Shown: piece by piece, positions 8,754-16,777 of the stretch
Layout of the letters: each line of letters starts with the position of its first letter
How positions within the stretch are numbered: position 1 is the stretch's first letter
Made by a program: the position numbers and the translations under genes
The notes under the pieces: generated by a model
Database searches by the model: none
What the model was told of the DNA's origin: nothing
What the model saw: the letters and a program-made list of their open reading frames with translations, nothing else
DNA from: Planctomycetota bacterium
Lineage (GTDB): Bacteria; Planctomycetota; PUPC01; JACPCR01
DNA length: 17,953 nt
Assembly (NCBI GenBank): GCA_030740295.1
Contig: JASLXP010001193.1
Location: 1-17,953, forward strand
Direction of reading: 5' to 3'

Positions 8754-9527
8754 ATGAAAAGAAATGAACTCAACATCCTGATTACCGGAGCCGGCAGTGG
8801 GCTCGGCCGCGGGCTGAGTGAACTGCTGTCCAGCCAGGGATACCGCATCTACGCCACCGATCTGATTCTGGATTCCGCCATGGCAACCAAGCAGAAAATT
8901 GCGGCCAATGGCGGCGAAGCCTCCGCGCACGAATTGGACGTCACCGACGATGCGAGCCTGCAGGCATTCATGAACTCAATTGGTGATGCCGGCATCGATG
9001 TGCTTATTAACAACGCCGGCTTTCAGCACGTCTCACCATTGGAAGAGTTCGACCAGAGAGTCTGGGACAACCTTGTCGACGTAATCCTGAAGGGCGCATG
9101 CCAATTGACGAGGGCCGTGCTGCCGCGGATGCGCGAGAATGGTTTCGGCCGTATCGTGAATATCGGCTCCATCCACTCGATTGTGGCTTCGGCCTACAAG
9201 ACTGCTTACGTAGCAGCTAAGCATGCACTGCTCGGCTTTGCCAAAGTGGTTGCCCTTGAGACCGCCGACACTGACATCACCATTAACACCATCTGTCCAT
9301 CGTACATTCATACACCGCTCGTCGATGCTCAGATCAAGTCCCAGGCCGACGCGCACGGGCTCAGCGAAAAAGAAGTCGTCGAAAAAATCATGCTCAAGCC
9401 GATGCCGAAAGGAAAGTTCGTTACGTACGAAGAGGTGGGCGGCACTGTGAATTTCCTCATCAGCGATGCGGCAAGGAACATCACCGGGCAGACCATCGTA
9501 ATCGATGGCGGCTGGACGATTCAGTGA
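8754..9527 (+). CDS. bdhA: 3-hydroxybutyrate dehydrogenase (SDR family)
   Basis: The 257-residue product is a classical short-chain dehydrogenase that would interconvert (R)-3-hydroxybutyrate and acetoacetate with NAD(H). It shows TGAGSGLG (11-18), NNAG (86-89) and the catalytic S139, Y152 and K156. Residues matching the substrate carboxylate pocket known from Pseudomonas 3-hydroxybutyrate dehydrogenase (Gln, His, Lys, Gln) appear at Q91, H141, K149 and Q193. This supports the specific call over a generic SDR. The C terminus 'VIDGGWTIQ' is also typical. The start at 8754 was chosen because it gives the family length and follows the aldo/keto reductase stop by 13 bp. An upstream in-frame extension would run inside that gene. 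No good Shine-Dalgarno sequence is visible, which fits coupling to the preceding gene. Confidence 0.85.
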   Translation: MKRNELNILITGAGSGLGRGLSELLSSQGYRIYATDLILDSAMATKQKIAANGGEASAHELDVTDDASLQAFMNSIGDAGIDVLINNAGFQHVSPLEEFDQRVWDNLVDVILKGACQLTRAVLPRMRENGFGRIVNIGSIHSIVASAYKTAYVAAKHALLGFAKVVALETADTDITINTICPSYIHTPLVDAQIKSQADAHGLSEKEVVEKIMLKPMPKGKFVTYEEVGGTVNFLISDAARNITGQTIVIDGGWTIQ

Positions 9528-9632
9528 GCCTGTCATCTTTGCGGCAGCTCATGCGTTCTGATAGTGTCCGCCGCTCGTGGAACAGCAGCCAAGCAAGAGT
9601 CAATCCAAGCCCGGCTGGAGCTCTACTCCAAC

Positions 9633-10157
9633 ATGAGCCAATTTGAATCCGCCCTCCAGAGAATAAAGCTCGTCATCTTTGATGTGGACGGCGTCCTCAC
9701 AGATGGGAAGCTCGTGACGTCGCCTGATGGTGGGGAGACAAAATCGTTTCACGTTCACGATGGACAGGGCATCAGTTTTCTGCATCGGGCCGGGATCTCG
9801 ACCGCAGTGATCACTGGACGCAAGAGCGTGGCGCTTGAACGCAGGGCGGCCGAGCTGGGCATCGAGGATGTTTTTCAAGGCAACATGAACAAACTGGAAT
9901 CTCTGAAGATCCTTCTCGAAAAATTTGAACTGTCAGAGGAGGAGGTGGCCTACATCGGAGACGACCTGCCCGACCTGCCAGTGATGATCCGCGTCGGAGT
10001 TTCAGCCGCGGTAGCCGACGCGCGCCCCGAGGTGCGGGAGCATGCAACCATGGTGACAGAAGCGCCGGGAGGCAGCGGAGCGGTTCGAGAATTTTGCGAT
10101 CTTTTGCTCAAAGCCCAGGGCAAATGGCGGCCAATCGTTGAGACTTTTCTCACGTAG
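9633..10157 (+). CDS. kdsC: KdsC-like HAD phosphatase (KDO-8-phosphate phosphatase type)
   Basis: The 174-residue product has the length and all motifs of the small tetrameric KdsC branch of HAD phosphatases: motif I 'FDVDGVLTDG' (nucleophile D17, acid D19), motif II 'ITGRKS' (T61), motif III lysine in 'NKLESL' (K87), and motif IV 'GDDLPDLPVM' (D110, D111). KdsC releases phosphate from 3-deoxy-D-manno-octulosonate 8-phosphate during lipopolysaccharide KDO synthesis. Close relatives act on other sugar-acid phosphates, and no other KDO genes are in the window, so the substrate is inferred. The start at 9633 fits the family's N terminus. The longer GTG-initiated form from 9564 adds a non-conserved leader. 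The gene lies 105 bp after bdhA on the same strand and converges with clpB over 72 bp, where no clear terminator hairpin was found. Confidence 0.8.
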   Translation: MSQFESALQRIKLVIFDVDGVLTDGKLVTSPDGGETKSFHVHDGQGISFLHRAGISTAVITGRKSVALERRAAELGIEDVFQGNMNKLESLKILLEKFELSEEEVAYIGDDLPDLPVMIRVGVSAAVADARPEVREHATMVTEAPGGSGAVREFCDLLLKAQGKWRPIVETFLT

Positions 10158-10229
10158 CCACGAGCAGATTAAAGTCCAGGCCTGCCTTCTTCCGCCATGA
10201 AGAACAGCTCTCAGACGGGCATGTTCCCC

Positions 10230-12836
10230 TCACCCAATCTCCAATCCCAATCCACCATTCTGTTGGGCGATGTTCACCGTCGCACCTTCGGCCAGTTCTC
10301 CGGCGATGATGGCTCGGCCGAGGCGGGTCTCGAGCTCGCGTTGCAGGTAACGTTTGAGTGGGCGGGCACCGTAAACCGGGTCGTAGGCATTGCGGGCCAC
10401 GAACTCCCGGGCTGAATCGTCAAGCGTCATTTTGATGCCCTGCTCCTCCAACCTTGCGCTGAGGTGTTCCACCTGGAGGTCGACGATGATCTTGATTTCT
10501 TCGAGGGTGAGTGGCTTGAAAAGGATGGTGTCATCCACGCGGTTGAGGAATTCAGGGCGAAAGTGATTGCGCAGTTCGCGCATTACGCTTTCACGAGCCG
10601 GCTCCCTGATCCCGCCGGCGTCGGTCACGCCTTCGAGCAGGTACTGTGAGCCGATATTGGACGTCATGATGATGACTGTGTTCTTGAAATCGACAGTGCG
10701 GCCGTGTGAATCGGTGACGCGGCCGTCGTCGAGAATCTGGAGCAGGACGTTAAACACGTCGTGGTGTGCCTTTTCGATTTCATCGAAGAGGATGACTGAA
10801 TACGGCTTGCGCCGGACGGCCTCCGTGAGCTGGCCGCCTTCTTCGAAACCGACGTATCCCGGCGGAGCGCCGATGAGGCGTGAGACCGAGTGCTTCTCCA
10901 TGTACTCGCTCATGTCGATGCGGACCATGTTCTCTTCGGAATCGAAGAGAGACTCTGCGAGAGTCCGTGCAAGCTCGGTTTTGCCGACGCCAGTGGGGCC
11001 GAGGAAGATGAACGAGCCGATGGGACGCTTGGGATCCTTGATACCGGAACGGGCACGGATGACCGCGTCGGTCACGAGCTGGACCGCTTCATCCTGGCCA
11101 ACGACCCGCTGGTGCAGAACCTCATCGAGTTTGAGCAGCTTTTCACGCTCTCCTTCAACCAGCCGAGTGACTGGTATGCCCGTCCAGCGAGAGACGATCT
11201 CTCCTATCTCTTCCTCTGTGATTTCTTCACGGAGGAGACGGCTCTCGCCCTGCTTGTCATCGAGCCGTTCGCTCTCTTTTGCCAGTTTGGCTTCGAGGTC
11301 GGGCAGCCTGCCGTGTTTGAGCTCGGCGGCTTTGTTGAGGTCGTAGTTTCGTTCGGCAATCTCGCTCTCGCGCCGCAGCTTTTCCATTTCTTCCCGGATA
11401 GCCTGGACGCGCTGGATGGCCTCTTTCTCGGTGTCCCACTGAGCGCGCATGGAGTCCGCCTTGTGCTTCAGATCGGCGAGCTCCTTGCGCAGAGATTCAA
11501 GTCTGTCTTTGCTGGCCTTGTCCTTCTCTTTCTTGAGCGCGGCCTCTTCAATTTCCAACTGCATGACACGGCGGGTGACTTCGTCAAGCTCGGCCGGCAT
11601 GGAATCAATCTCAGTGCGGATCATCGCGCACGCTTCGTCGACGAGGTCGATAGCTTTATCGGGAAGAAATCGATCTGAGATGTAACGATTGGAGAGGGTG
11701 GCCGCGGCGACGAGCGCGTTATCCTGAATCTGGACGCCGTGGTGTACTTCGAATCGTTCTTTAAGTCCGCGCAGGATTGAGATGGAGTCCTCCACGGAAG
11801 GCTGGTCGACCATAACGGGCTGGAATCGGCGCTCCAGGGCCGCGTCTTTTTCCACGTGCTGGCGATACTCGTCGAGGGTGGTTGCACCGATGCAGTGGAG
11901 CTCACCCCGGGCCAGCATGGGCTTGAGCATGTTGCCCGCGTCCATCGAGCCTTCGGCCTTGCCCGCTCCGACAATCGTATGCATTTCGTCAATGAAGAGC
12001 AGGATGCGGCCCTCGGATTCCTTCACCTCGTGAAGGACAGCTTTGAGGCGTTCTTCGAATTCGCCGCGATATTTCGCGCCGGCGACCAGTGCGCCCAGGT
12101 CGAGGGAGAAGACGGTTTTTTCTTTCAGGCCTTCTGGTACATCCCCGCGCACGATCCGCTGAGCGAGGCCCTCGACGATGGCCGTTTTGCCAACGCCCGG
12201 CTCGCCGATGAGGACCGGATTGTTTTTTGTTTTGCGGGACAGAATTCGGATGACTCTGCGGATTTCTGCATCACGGCCAATCACTGGATCGAGCTTGCCG
12301 CGGTTCGCGTCCTGGACAAGGTCGTGGCCGTAGCGCTCGAGGACGTCGTACTTCTCTTCCGGGTTATCGCTTTGGACTCGCTGGTTACCGCGCACTTCAA
12401 GCAGCGCGGCCAGAAAGCCATCCCGTGTGATTCCGAAAATCTGAAAGAGCTCTCCGATAGACGATTTCGATTCCTCCTCAAGCATGGCGAGAATCAGATG
12501 CTCGACTGAGACAAATTCATCTTTGAGCCGTTTGGCCTCTTCTTCGGCGCGCACGACGATCTGGTTGAATCGCTGCGTGACCAGCACCTTGCCCGGCTCT
12601 GCCCCCGGTCCGCTCACCTTCGGCATCTTTTCGAGCTCACGTTCGATACCGCCGATGAGGTTGTTTACCTGGACATCCATTTTCTGGAACAGGCGGGGCA
12701 CAAGGCCCTGATCCTGCTGGCAGAGCGCGAGCAGAAGATGTTCGGCATCAATCTGCTGGTGGCCAAAACGGACGGCCATCGAATTCGCCGCATGAATCGC
12801 TTCCTGGCATTTCTGTGTGAGTTTATTGGGATCCAT
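10230..12836 (-). CDS. clpB: ClpB disaggregase (AAA+ chaperone)
   Basis: The 868-residue product has the full ClpB architecture. The Clp N-domain repeats cover about 1-150. The first AAA+ module has Walker A GEPGVGKT (211-218), Walker B LFIDE (280-284) and arginine finger RRF (336-338). The long coiled-coil middle domain covers about 413-535. The second AAA+ module has Walker A GPTGVGKT (613-620) and Walker B ILFDE (682-686). A C-terminal D2-small domain contains '[17 protein letters not shown]'. The middle domain, and the lack of a visible IGL/IGF ClpP-binding loop, separate it from ClpA and ClpC. With DnaK and DnaJ it would rescue aggregated proteins in the cytoplasm. GGAGG lies 6 bases before the ATG. 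It follows dnaJ by 130 bp on the same strand. Confidence 0.97.
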   Translation of the reverse strand: MDPNKLTQKCQEAIHAANSMAVRFGHQQIDAEHLLLALCQQDQGLVPRLFQKMDVQVNNLIGGIERELEKMPKVSGPGAEPGKVLVTQRFNQIVVRAEEEAKRLKDEFVSVEHLILAMLEEESKSSIGELFQIFGITRDGFLAALLEVRGNQRVQSDNPEEKYDVLERYGHDLVQDANRGKLDPVIGRDAEIRRVIRILSRKTKNNPVLIGEPGVGKTAIVEGLAQRIVRGDVPEGLKEKTVFSLDLGALVAGAKYRGEFEERLKAVLHEVKESEGRILLFIDEMHTIVGAGKAEGSMDAGNMLKPMLARGELHCIGATTLDEYRQHVEKDAALERRFQPVMVDQPSVEDSISILRGLKERFEVHHGVQIQDNALVAAATLSNRYISDRFLPDKAIDLVDEACAMIRTEIDSMPAELDEVTRRVMQLEIEEAALKKEKDKASKDRLESLRKELADLKHKADSMRAQWDTEKEAIQRVQAIREEMEKLRRESEIAERNYDLNKAAELKHGRLPDLEAKLAKESERLDDKQGESRLLREEITEEEIGEIVSRWTGIPVTRLVEGEREKLLKLDEVLHQRVVGQDEAVQLVTDAVIRARSGIKDPKRPIGSFIFLGPTGVGKTELARTLAESLFDSEENMVRIDMSEYMEKHSVSRLIGAPPGYVGFEEGGQLTEAVRRKPYSVILFDEIEKAHHDVFNVLLQILDDGRVTDSHGRTVDFKNTVIIMTSNIGSQYLLEGVTDAGGIREPARESVMRELRNHFRPEFLNRVDDTILFKPLTLEEIKIIVDLQVEHLSARLEEQGIKMTLDDSAREFVARNAYDPVYGARPLKRYLQRELETRLGRAIIAGELAEGATVNIAQQNGGLGLEIG

Positions 12837-12966
12837 CTTTTGCCTCCTTTTACTTACTTAACGTTGGGCATCGGACGAGTAAGCGTCCTTGCGTTCAGTA
12901 AATCCTTGTTTGGCAGCCGCTGTTCGCAGGAGTTGTGGGCCGAGACGGGCCCCAATCCTTTTGTTG

Positions 12967-13992
12967 TTACTCTCGCGGTTTGAATTCCGATACCTCCGAG
13001 AGTTTTTCGAACAGTTCCCTTTCTTCGTCGGTCAGTTCCTTTGGAACGGCGACTCTGATTTCAGCGAACAGATTGCCCCGCCCTCCGGATTTTTTCGGGA
13101 GTCCTTTTTCTTTGAGTCGCAATTTCTGCCCGCTTTGCGATCCGGCGGGAATAGATAGCGTGATACCGCCGTCCAGCGTTTCGACTCGCACCTTAGCTCC
13201 AAGTGCAGCTTCCCACGGCGCAACGAGCACACTCGTGGTGACGTTATAATCCTGCACTTTGAATTGCGGATGATCGGCGATTCTTACTTTGAGCTTGAGC
13301 GCACCGTCTTTGCCCCCGTGCTGTCCCTTGCCTCCCTGACCCGCGAGCCGGATGACTTTGCCATCCGTAGTTCCAGGCGGAATGGTTACTGAAAGATTCT
13401 TGCTTTTCAGCCGGCCGGTTTCGTCGGGAGTTTCGATGGTCAGCGATTTTTTGGCGCCGTGATAAGCGTCTTCAACAGTGATTGTGATCTCGGCTTCGAT
13501 GTCTTTGCCTTTCTTGCCAAACATCGTGCCATGTCCGCGGCTCTGCCTGCAGCCTCCCTGACCTTGCTGCCCGAATATGGATTCGAATCCCTGGCCGCCC
13601 TGCGAGGAATCGAATCTAAAGCCTCCCCCGCTACCAGCGCCCCCAAACATCGCATCGAAGAAAGAGCTGAAGCCGCTGCCCCCTCCGGGGAATCCGCCGC
13701 TTCCGCCGCCGTTGCCAAAGTCGAAAACCGATTCGAAGCCTGGCATGTCATCGAGCCTCTGACCGGCCTTCCAGTTCGCGCCCAGCGTGTCGAAGCGTTC
13801 TCGTTTTTCAGGATCTCCGAGGACCTCATATGCCTCATTGACATCCTTGAATTTCTCTTCGGCACCTTTCTCTTTGTTGAGGTCTGGGTGATATTTGCGG
13901 GCAAGTTTCCGATAGGCCTTCTGGATTTCATCCTGGCTGGCCTTTCGGTCAACGCCGAGAGTCTTGTAATAGTCGTGGTATTTAACTGACAT
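12967..13992 (-). CDS. dnaJ: Type B DnaJ/CbpA co-chaperone
   Basis: The 341-residue product has an N-terminal J-domain (5-70) with the HPD motif at 35-37, a long Gly/Phe-rich linker (about 84-158), and two beta-rich substrate-binding domains (about 163-320). The CxxCxGxG zinc repeats of type A DnaJ are absent, so it is CbpA/DnaJ2-like. Clear landmarks are '[31 protein letters not shown]' and '[19 protein letters not shown]' (split here only by position, at 7-37 and 202-220). It would stimulate DnaK ATPase and deliver clients. The Shine-Dalgarno is weak (AGG 9 bases before ATG). Placement directly upstream of clpB suggests co-expression as a protein-repair unit. No CIRCE element was seen. Confidence 0.93.
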   Translation of the reverse strand: MSVKYHDYYKTLGVDRKASQDEIQKAYRKLARKYHPDLNKEKGAEEKFKDVNEAYEVLGDPEKRERFDTLGANWKAGQRLDDMPGFESVFDFGNGGGSGGFPGGGSGFSSFFDAMFGGAGSGGGFRFDSSQGGQGFESIFGQQGQGGCRQSRGHGTMFGKKGKDIEAEITITVEDAYHGAKKSLTIETPDETGRLKSKNLSVTIPPGTTDGKVIRLAGQGGKGQHGGKDGALKLKVRIADHPQFKVQDYNVTTSVLVAPWEAALGAKVRVETLDGGITLSIPAGSQSGQKLRLKEKGLPKKSGGRGNLFAEIRVAVPKELTDEERELFEKLSEVSEFKPRE

Positions 13993-14028
13993 GGTCTGTT
14001 GCCTGGTTACTGGTGTTTACGGGAGCAA

Positions 14029-14057
14029 AGTATATGCCACCACCATGCTTTTGTAAG
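14029..14057 (-). promoter_or_regulatory. Candidate sigma70-type promoter of dnaJ-clpB
   Basis: On the minus strand, TATACT (14034-14029) matches the -10 consensus at five of six positions. It lies 17 bases after CTTACA (14057-14052), which matches TTGACA at four of six. The predicted start of transcription, about 14022, would give a leader of about 30 bases before the dnaJ ATG. The spacing and position are good, but this is a motif match only. Confidence 0.5.
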
Positions 14058-14100
14058 TAACTAAAATCAAAAGAGATGCCGGGAAACGGAGGAGGCGGCT

Positions 14101-14153
14101 TGCCAAATTGGCCGAGTCATCCATGCCAGATTGGCTGGGATGTCGATTTGGCA
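14101..14153. promoter_or_regulatory. Cluster of GCCARATTGGC palindromes upstream of dnaJ
   Basis: Two 11-bp palindromes, GCCAAATTGGC at 14102-14112 and GCCAGATTGGC at 14125-14135, have centres 23 bp apart. They lie within an imperfect 18-base repeat (TGCCArATTGGCyGrG). A weaker third site, GTCGATTTGGC, is at 14142-14152. TGCCAAAT (14101-14108) and ATTTGGCA (14146-14153) also form an outer inverted pair. The cluster sits about 45-100 bp upstream of the dnaJ promoter candidate, where operators for a dimeric regulator would fit. It overlaps the left 27-bp direct repeat, so it could instead be part of a mobile-element end. Confidence 0.4.
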
Positions 14154-14338
14154 TTAATTCCTGCAACGCGAAGGTCTCGCTTCAACATCATCTCGCAGTC
14201 TGCCCGCCCTGAAGTTCCGTGTGGTTCGAAAGTTTCCCGGTCAAACGCGTAGATGCTTTCCCAGCCCAGCACATTGTGGAGGTGGTCGGCAAACGTCTGC
14301 TGAACAAGCCGGTCTTCGCTGTTGATGGGAGTGATCAT
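14117..14338 (-). pseudogene. hsdR: Truncated hsdR (type I restriction endonuclease R subunit), N-terminal remnant
   Basis: Residues 1-58 from the ATG at 14336-14338 match the conserved opening of type I restriction R subunits: 'TPINSEDRLVQQTFADHL', 'VLGWESIYAFDRETF' and 'RDLR'. Intact HsdR is around 800-1100 residues, with nuclease and helicase domains that are wholly missing here. Immediately after 'RDLRVAG' the frame enters the 27-bp direct repeat, reads INAKSTSQ, and stops after a non-homologous tail. The gene is therefore broken at or next to the repeat. No hsdM or hsdS is visible in the window. The preserved start and the adjacent AlbA_2-type gene on the same strand suggest the remains of a type I restriction locus. 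An upstream extension of the same frame to 14524 is probably not coding. Confidence 0.75.
14134..14160 (+). repeat. Left copy of 27-bp direct repeat
   Basis: This 27-base segment has the core TGTCGATTTGGCATT. It matches 16757-16783 at 25 of 27 positions in the same orientation; both differences are A/G transitions. On the minus strand it encodes INAKSTSQ at the broken end of hsdR. It marks the left boundary of the restriction-remnant island. Confidence 0.75.
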
Positions 14339-14453
14339 GCTCGGTGCCGGATTCCTGGCTTGTGGACTCTTTTGGCGCTTCTGTAGACTTTTTATGGCCC
14401 ATTTGGGACGATTTATTCCAAAAGAAAACATTGCAAATAAAGGAGATAGAGAT

Positions 14454-14648
14454 TTATGGAGCAAAATGGCGCATAGGAGGTGGTTCGGGATAGGTGAACT
14501 CCCCCTGTAAATCTCTTGGAACATTTAACCATACTCGCTCCACATCAAACTCACTTTGGCTAAACAAGTTAGGAATGTGTGTGCCTAGTCTTGGAACAAT
14601 TCTCTGGAATTCTACGGGGACATTTGGGCCTGTTATTTCCAAAAGCAA
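14454..14648 (-). CDS. Possible small or remnant reading frame, unknown
   Basis: This is a 64-residue open frame with a protein-like composition, for example 'VPVEFQRIVPRLGTHIPNLF' and 'VERVWLNVPRDLQGEF'. No family is recognised. There is no ATG start; TTG at 14648 is the only early option. A stop codon two codons upstream interrupts a frame that also reads plausibly (FFKSYLYEVTGN), so it may be the tail of a broken gene. It lies between the AlbA_2-type gene and the hsdR remnant on the same strand. Confidence 0.25.
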   Translation of the reverse strand: MLLEITGPNVPVEFQRIVPRLGTHIPNLFSQSEFDVERVWLNVPRDLQGEFTYPEPPPMRHFAP

Positions 14649-14807
14649 CTCTCAATTACCCGTGACTTCGTACAAATATGACTTGAAGAACCGGACTGGT
14701 GCCAGGTACAGAACTTATGTACCAGAAGCACGCTCTTTGGAGCGATTTCGTCGTAATCCAAGCTCGGAATTCGGCCAGCAGCATATTCGTTCCCCTCTTC
14801 TCACCGA

Positions 14808-14864
14808 ATTCTATTGACATTCTATTGACATTCCGCTGCCTATTTGGCTTCTTTTTTGTCAATA
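14808..14864. repeat. Tandem 11-bp repeat and inverted TATTGACA pair
   Basis: ATTCTATTGAC occurs twice in tandem (14808-14818 and 14819-14829), followed by the first four bases of a third unit. TATTGACA at 14823-14830 is mirrored by TGTCAATA at 14857-14864 across 26 bases. A further TTCTATTGAC is at 14917-14926, and TTGAC also occurs at 14896-14900. An 11-bp period puts the sites on one face of the helix, as in operators, but no bound protein can be named. Confidence 0.45.
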
Positions 14865-14928
14865 TAAGGCATTGAAATTAAATGACATACGCGTTTTGAC
14901 CCAATCAAGAGCCAATTTCTATTGACTT

Positions 14929-16587
14929 TCAGTCCCTGATTACAGCCGATTTTGCCAATAGATACTTCCGCCAGCGATTCTCTCCTTTCTTCATGATCTG
15001 CCTCTCATCGAGCAATTCCTGGATTGAGGACCGAACTCTGCGTCTCGGAATCTCAAGCCCTATCCGCTGGTGAATCTCGCTGATGCTTGCCTCCTCGTAA
15101 ATCTCCAGATCACGAAGAATCAGTACCCTCAGCCTGTGGGGCTCGATGCCCTTCAGTGTCGTCAACCCCGTGAAGTCCAGCTTCTTCAAAAGCTTCGGAT
15201 GCACATGATACTCCTTCCCCTGAGTTCTCCCGCGGGATCGGATGAGTTGCACTTTCTCAAGGCTGCCAAACCACGGAGCGAGTTCTGAAGAGCTCGCGAG
15301 CTCCAGCGACTTGGCCAGCTCGCGGCCCGTCACGGATTCGTGCTGGGCTATGAGGCCCAGCGTGATCCGCTCACGCTGGGAAAGCTGGAATGTCTGGTCA
15401 GCTTTGGCCACGAAATCGATGATGGATGGATCGATGATTCGTTTCTCGACCGTCACCGCCACGCGGTCGCTGCCTTCCTCGACTTTGGGCAGGGGCTTGC
15501 CGCTGGACAGCAGCACTTCGTACATTCGATCGTACCCGCTGCCCTCCTGCTCCATCAGCTTCAGGTCGTAGAAAACTTTGGCAAGGTGGGTGTTCCGTTT
15601 GACCGTGGTGTGAAGGATGTTCTGCGGAGTCACACCGAGCGGGAGCAGGCCCGGATTGTGTACTTCCAGCCGGTCAGGATGCAGGTTAAGGAAGATGTCG
15701 CCTCGCTGGGTGTAAGGACGGTGAACGAGCGCGTTGCAGAGAAGCTCCCGGACCACCACCTCGTCGTAGTGCGGCACCGTCTTGCGGAAGAGACCGTCCG
15801 GCAGCTCGTAGCTTTCCCGCCAGTCCGGCACTTGGGTCCAGATGGCTTCGATCAGTTCCAGGGGGTTGAGCGAGAAATCGTCCCACACGAGCTTGTTTAC
15901 TTTGCGGCCTGTTTCGTCGTACTTGATGAACTGGATGGAAGGGGTATACAGCAACGTGGCCCGGTCCCGCCGCTGCCCAACCCAGAGGATGCCCAGGTTG
16001 GTCAGGCGGCCGTCTCTGGTGAAGAGGTAGTAGTCCAGGATCTCCGGATCAGTTTTCTCCCTGACGAATGATGAGACCCGTTCCGATACGCGGATGCCTT
16101 GGAGAAAGGTTTGACATTTCAAGGTATCGATCTGTTGGGCCGGGATTTGTTTGGCGGTCTGCGATTCCCAGACGTATGCCGTCTTGTCGTTCATCAGGCG
16201 GCCGAGCTCGTCGGGCAGAAGAGGCCGGCATTCATCGGAGACGCGGATGAAGTAACGCCCGTCCGAAGTCGAAGCAATGCTCTGGGCGTTGCGGAACACC
16301 TGAAGCTCGACGAACTCGCCCCCATTTGCGGCTGTCAGCTTCCGGGCATTGGTGCCGACGTTGAGCGTCAGTTGCGACATCCTCTGGTCGAGCCGTCGGG
16401 CCTGCGAATCATCGACCCGCTGCTCTTCCGGAGGGTCTTCCTCGCAGTCTTCGATACCGATCAGCAATCGCCCGCCGCTAGCATTGGCAAAAGCCACGCA
16501 GTCTTTGGCCAAATCCTGGAAACCGCCTTCCGCACTCGAAAGCACCCGAATCGATTTCCTGTCCATGTCCTGGCCTTCAAGGCTCAT
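14929..16587 (-). CDS. AlbA_2/Schlafen-type ATP-binding transcriptional regulator
   Basis: The 552-residue product has an AlbA_2 (Schlafen-like) domain at about 20-135, with 'DLAKDCVAFANASGGRLLIG' at 25-44. A GHKL/HATPase_c_4 domain covers about 270-380, with N-box 'VVRELLCNALVHRPY' (N285, H289, R290), 'NPGLLPLGVTPQNIL' at 311-325 and 'EGSGYDRMYE' at 348-357. Two C-terminal winged-helix segments are likely at about 400-465 and 480-545. Proteins of this layout are annotated as DNA-binding or ATP-binding regulators and are frequently encoded inside type I restriction-modification operons, which matches the hsdR remnant downstream. GGGGAG lies 8 bases before the ATG. The frame is intact and of full family length, so it may still be functional although its partner genes are gone. 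The gene is 34 bp downstream of a possible small ORF. Confidence 0.85.
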   Translation of the reverse strand: MSLEGQDMDRKSIRVLSSAEGGFQDLAKDCVAFANASGGRLLIGIEDCEEDPPEEQRVDDSQARRLDQRMSQLTLNVGTNARKLTAANGGEFVELQVFRNAQSIASTSDGRYFIRVSDECRPLLPDELGRLMNDKTAYVWESQTAKQIPAQQIDTLKCQTFLQGIRVSERVSSFVREKTDPEILDYYLFTRDGRLTNLGILWVGQRRDRATLLYTPSIQFIKYDETGRKVNKLVWDDFSLNPLELIEAIWTQVPDWRESYELPDGLFRKTVPHYDEVVVRELLCNALVHRPYTQRGDIFLNLHPDRLEVHNPGLLPLGVTPQNILHTTVKRNTHLAKVFYDLKLMEQEGSGYDRMYEVLLSSGKPLPKVEEGSDRVAVTVEKRIIDPSIIDFVAKADQTFQLSQRERITLGLIAQHESVTGRELAKSLELASSSELAPWFGSLEKVQLIRSRGRTQGKEYHVHPKLLKKLDFTGLTTLKGIEPHRLRVLILRDLEIYEEASISEIHQRIGLEIPRRRVRSSIQELLDERQIMKKGENRWRKYLLAKSAVIRD

Positions 16588-16621
16588 ACCTCAATCTCCC
16601 CGCTCATGATTTTCGGGATTC

Positions 16622-16777
16622 TCAACTTGTGTGATGTTCGCGAGGCTCATTTGCTGGCTGTTCGATCAGGATGGAGAACGTGGCCGAATCATATCGACCG
16701 TCCGCTTCGGCAGAAAGCCGACCCATAGTCGTGATACTCAACTGACGTGGTTTGCCGCTGGGGTGTCGATTTGGCAT
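16622..16777 (-). CDS. Possible 51-residue protein upstream of the AlbA_2-type gene
   Basis: A short frame begins MPNRHPSGKPRQLSITTMGR and has a good Shine-Dalgarno sequence (AGGAG at 16787-16783, five bases before the ATG). It ends 34 bp before the AlbA_2-type gene, so it could be a leader or a small partner in that operon. No family is recognised. Doubt comes from position: its 5' end lies in the 27-bp direct repeat, and its Shine-Dalgarno is also coding sequence of the decayed leucine-rich-repeat gene in another frame (KIEKRRINA). The signal may therefore be fortuitous. The left repeat copy also begins a frame MPNRHPS at 14154, which then diverges. Confidence 0.3.
   Translation of the reverse strand: MPNRHPSGKPRQLSITTMGRLSAEADGRYDSATFSILIEQPANEPREHHTS

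Larger units (their letters stand above)
14339..14928. other. AT-richer stretch between hsdR remnant and AlbA_2-type gene
   Basis: These 590 bases are visibly more AT-rich than the surrounding genes and hold no gene that can be assigned to a family. They contain one coherent minus-strand reading frame (14454-14648) and a cluster of TTGAC-type repeats (14808-14927). Base composition unlike its neighbours, next to restriction remnants, suggests horizontally acquired and partly deleted DNA. Confidence 0.45.

Noticed and set aside
10567..12509. Long plus-strand open frames opposite clpB (10567-11346, 10890-11678, 11856-12509)
   Set aside because: They are antisense shadows of a clearly conserved ClpB frame and have no recognisable domains.
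12937..12952. GGGCC-GGCCC hairpin between dnaJ and clpB as a terminator
   Set aside because: Read in the dnaJ direction it lacks a T-run. The T-rich side faces the plus strand, where no gene ends.
14705..14723. GGTAC/GTACC hairpin as a mobile-element end
   Set aside because: Only a 5-bp stem around a 9-base loop, no target duplication and no transposase nearby.
14494..14817. 107-codon plus-strand frame in the AT-rich gap
   Set aside because: GTG start with poorly spaced AGGAGG, low-complexity Ser/Asn/Arg composition, and opposite a more protein-like minus frame; not supported as a gene.
15340..16071. 243-codon plus-strand frame opposite the AlbA_2-type gene
   Set aside because: The minus strand carries the HATPase motifs over the same bases; the plus frame shows no family features.
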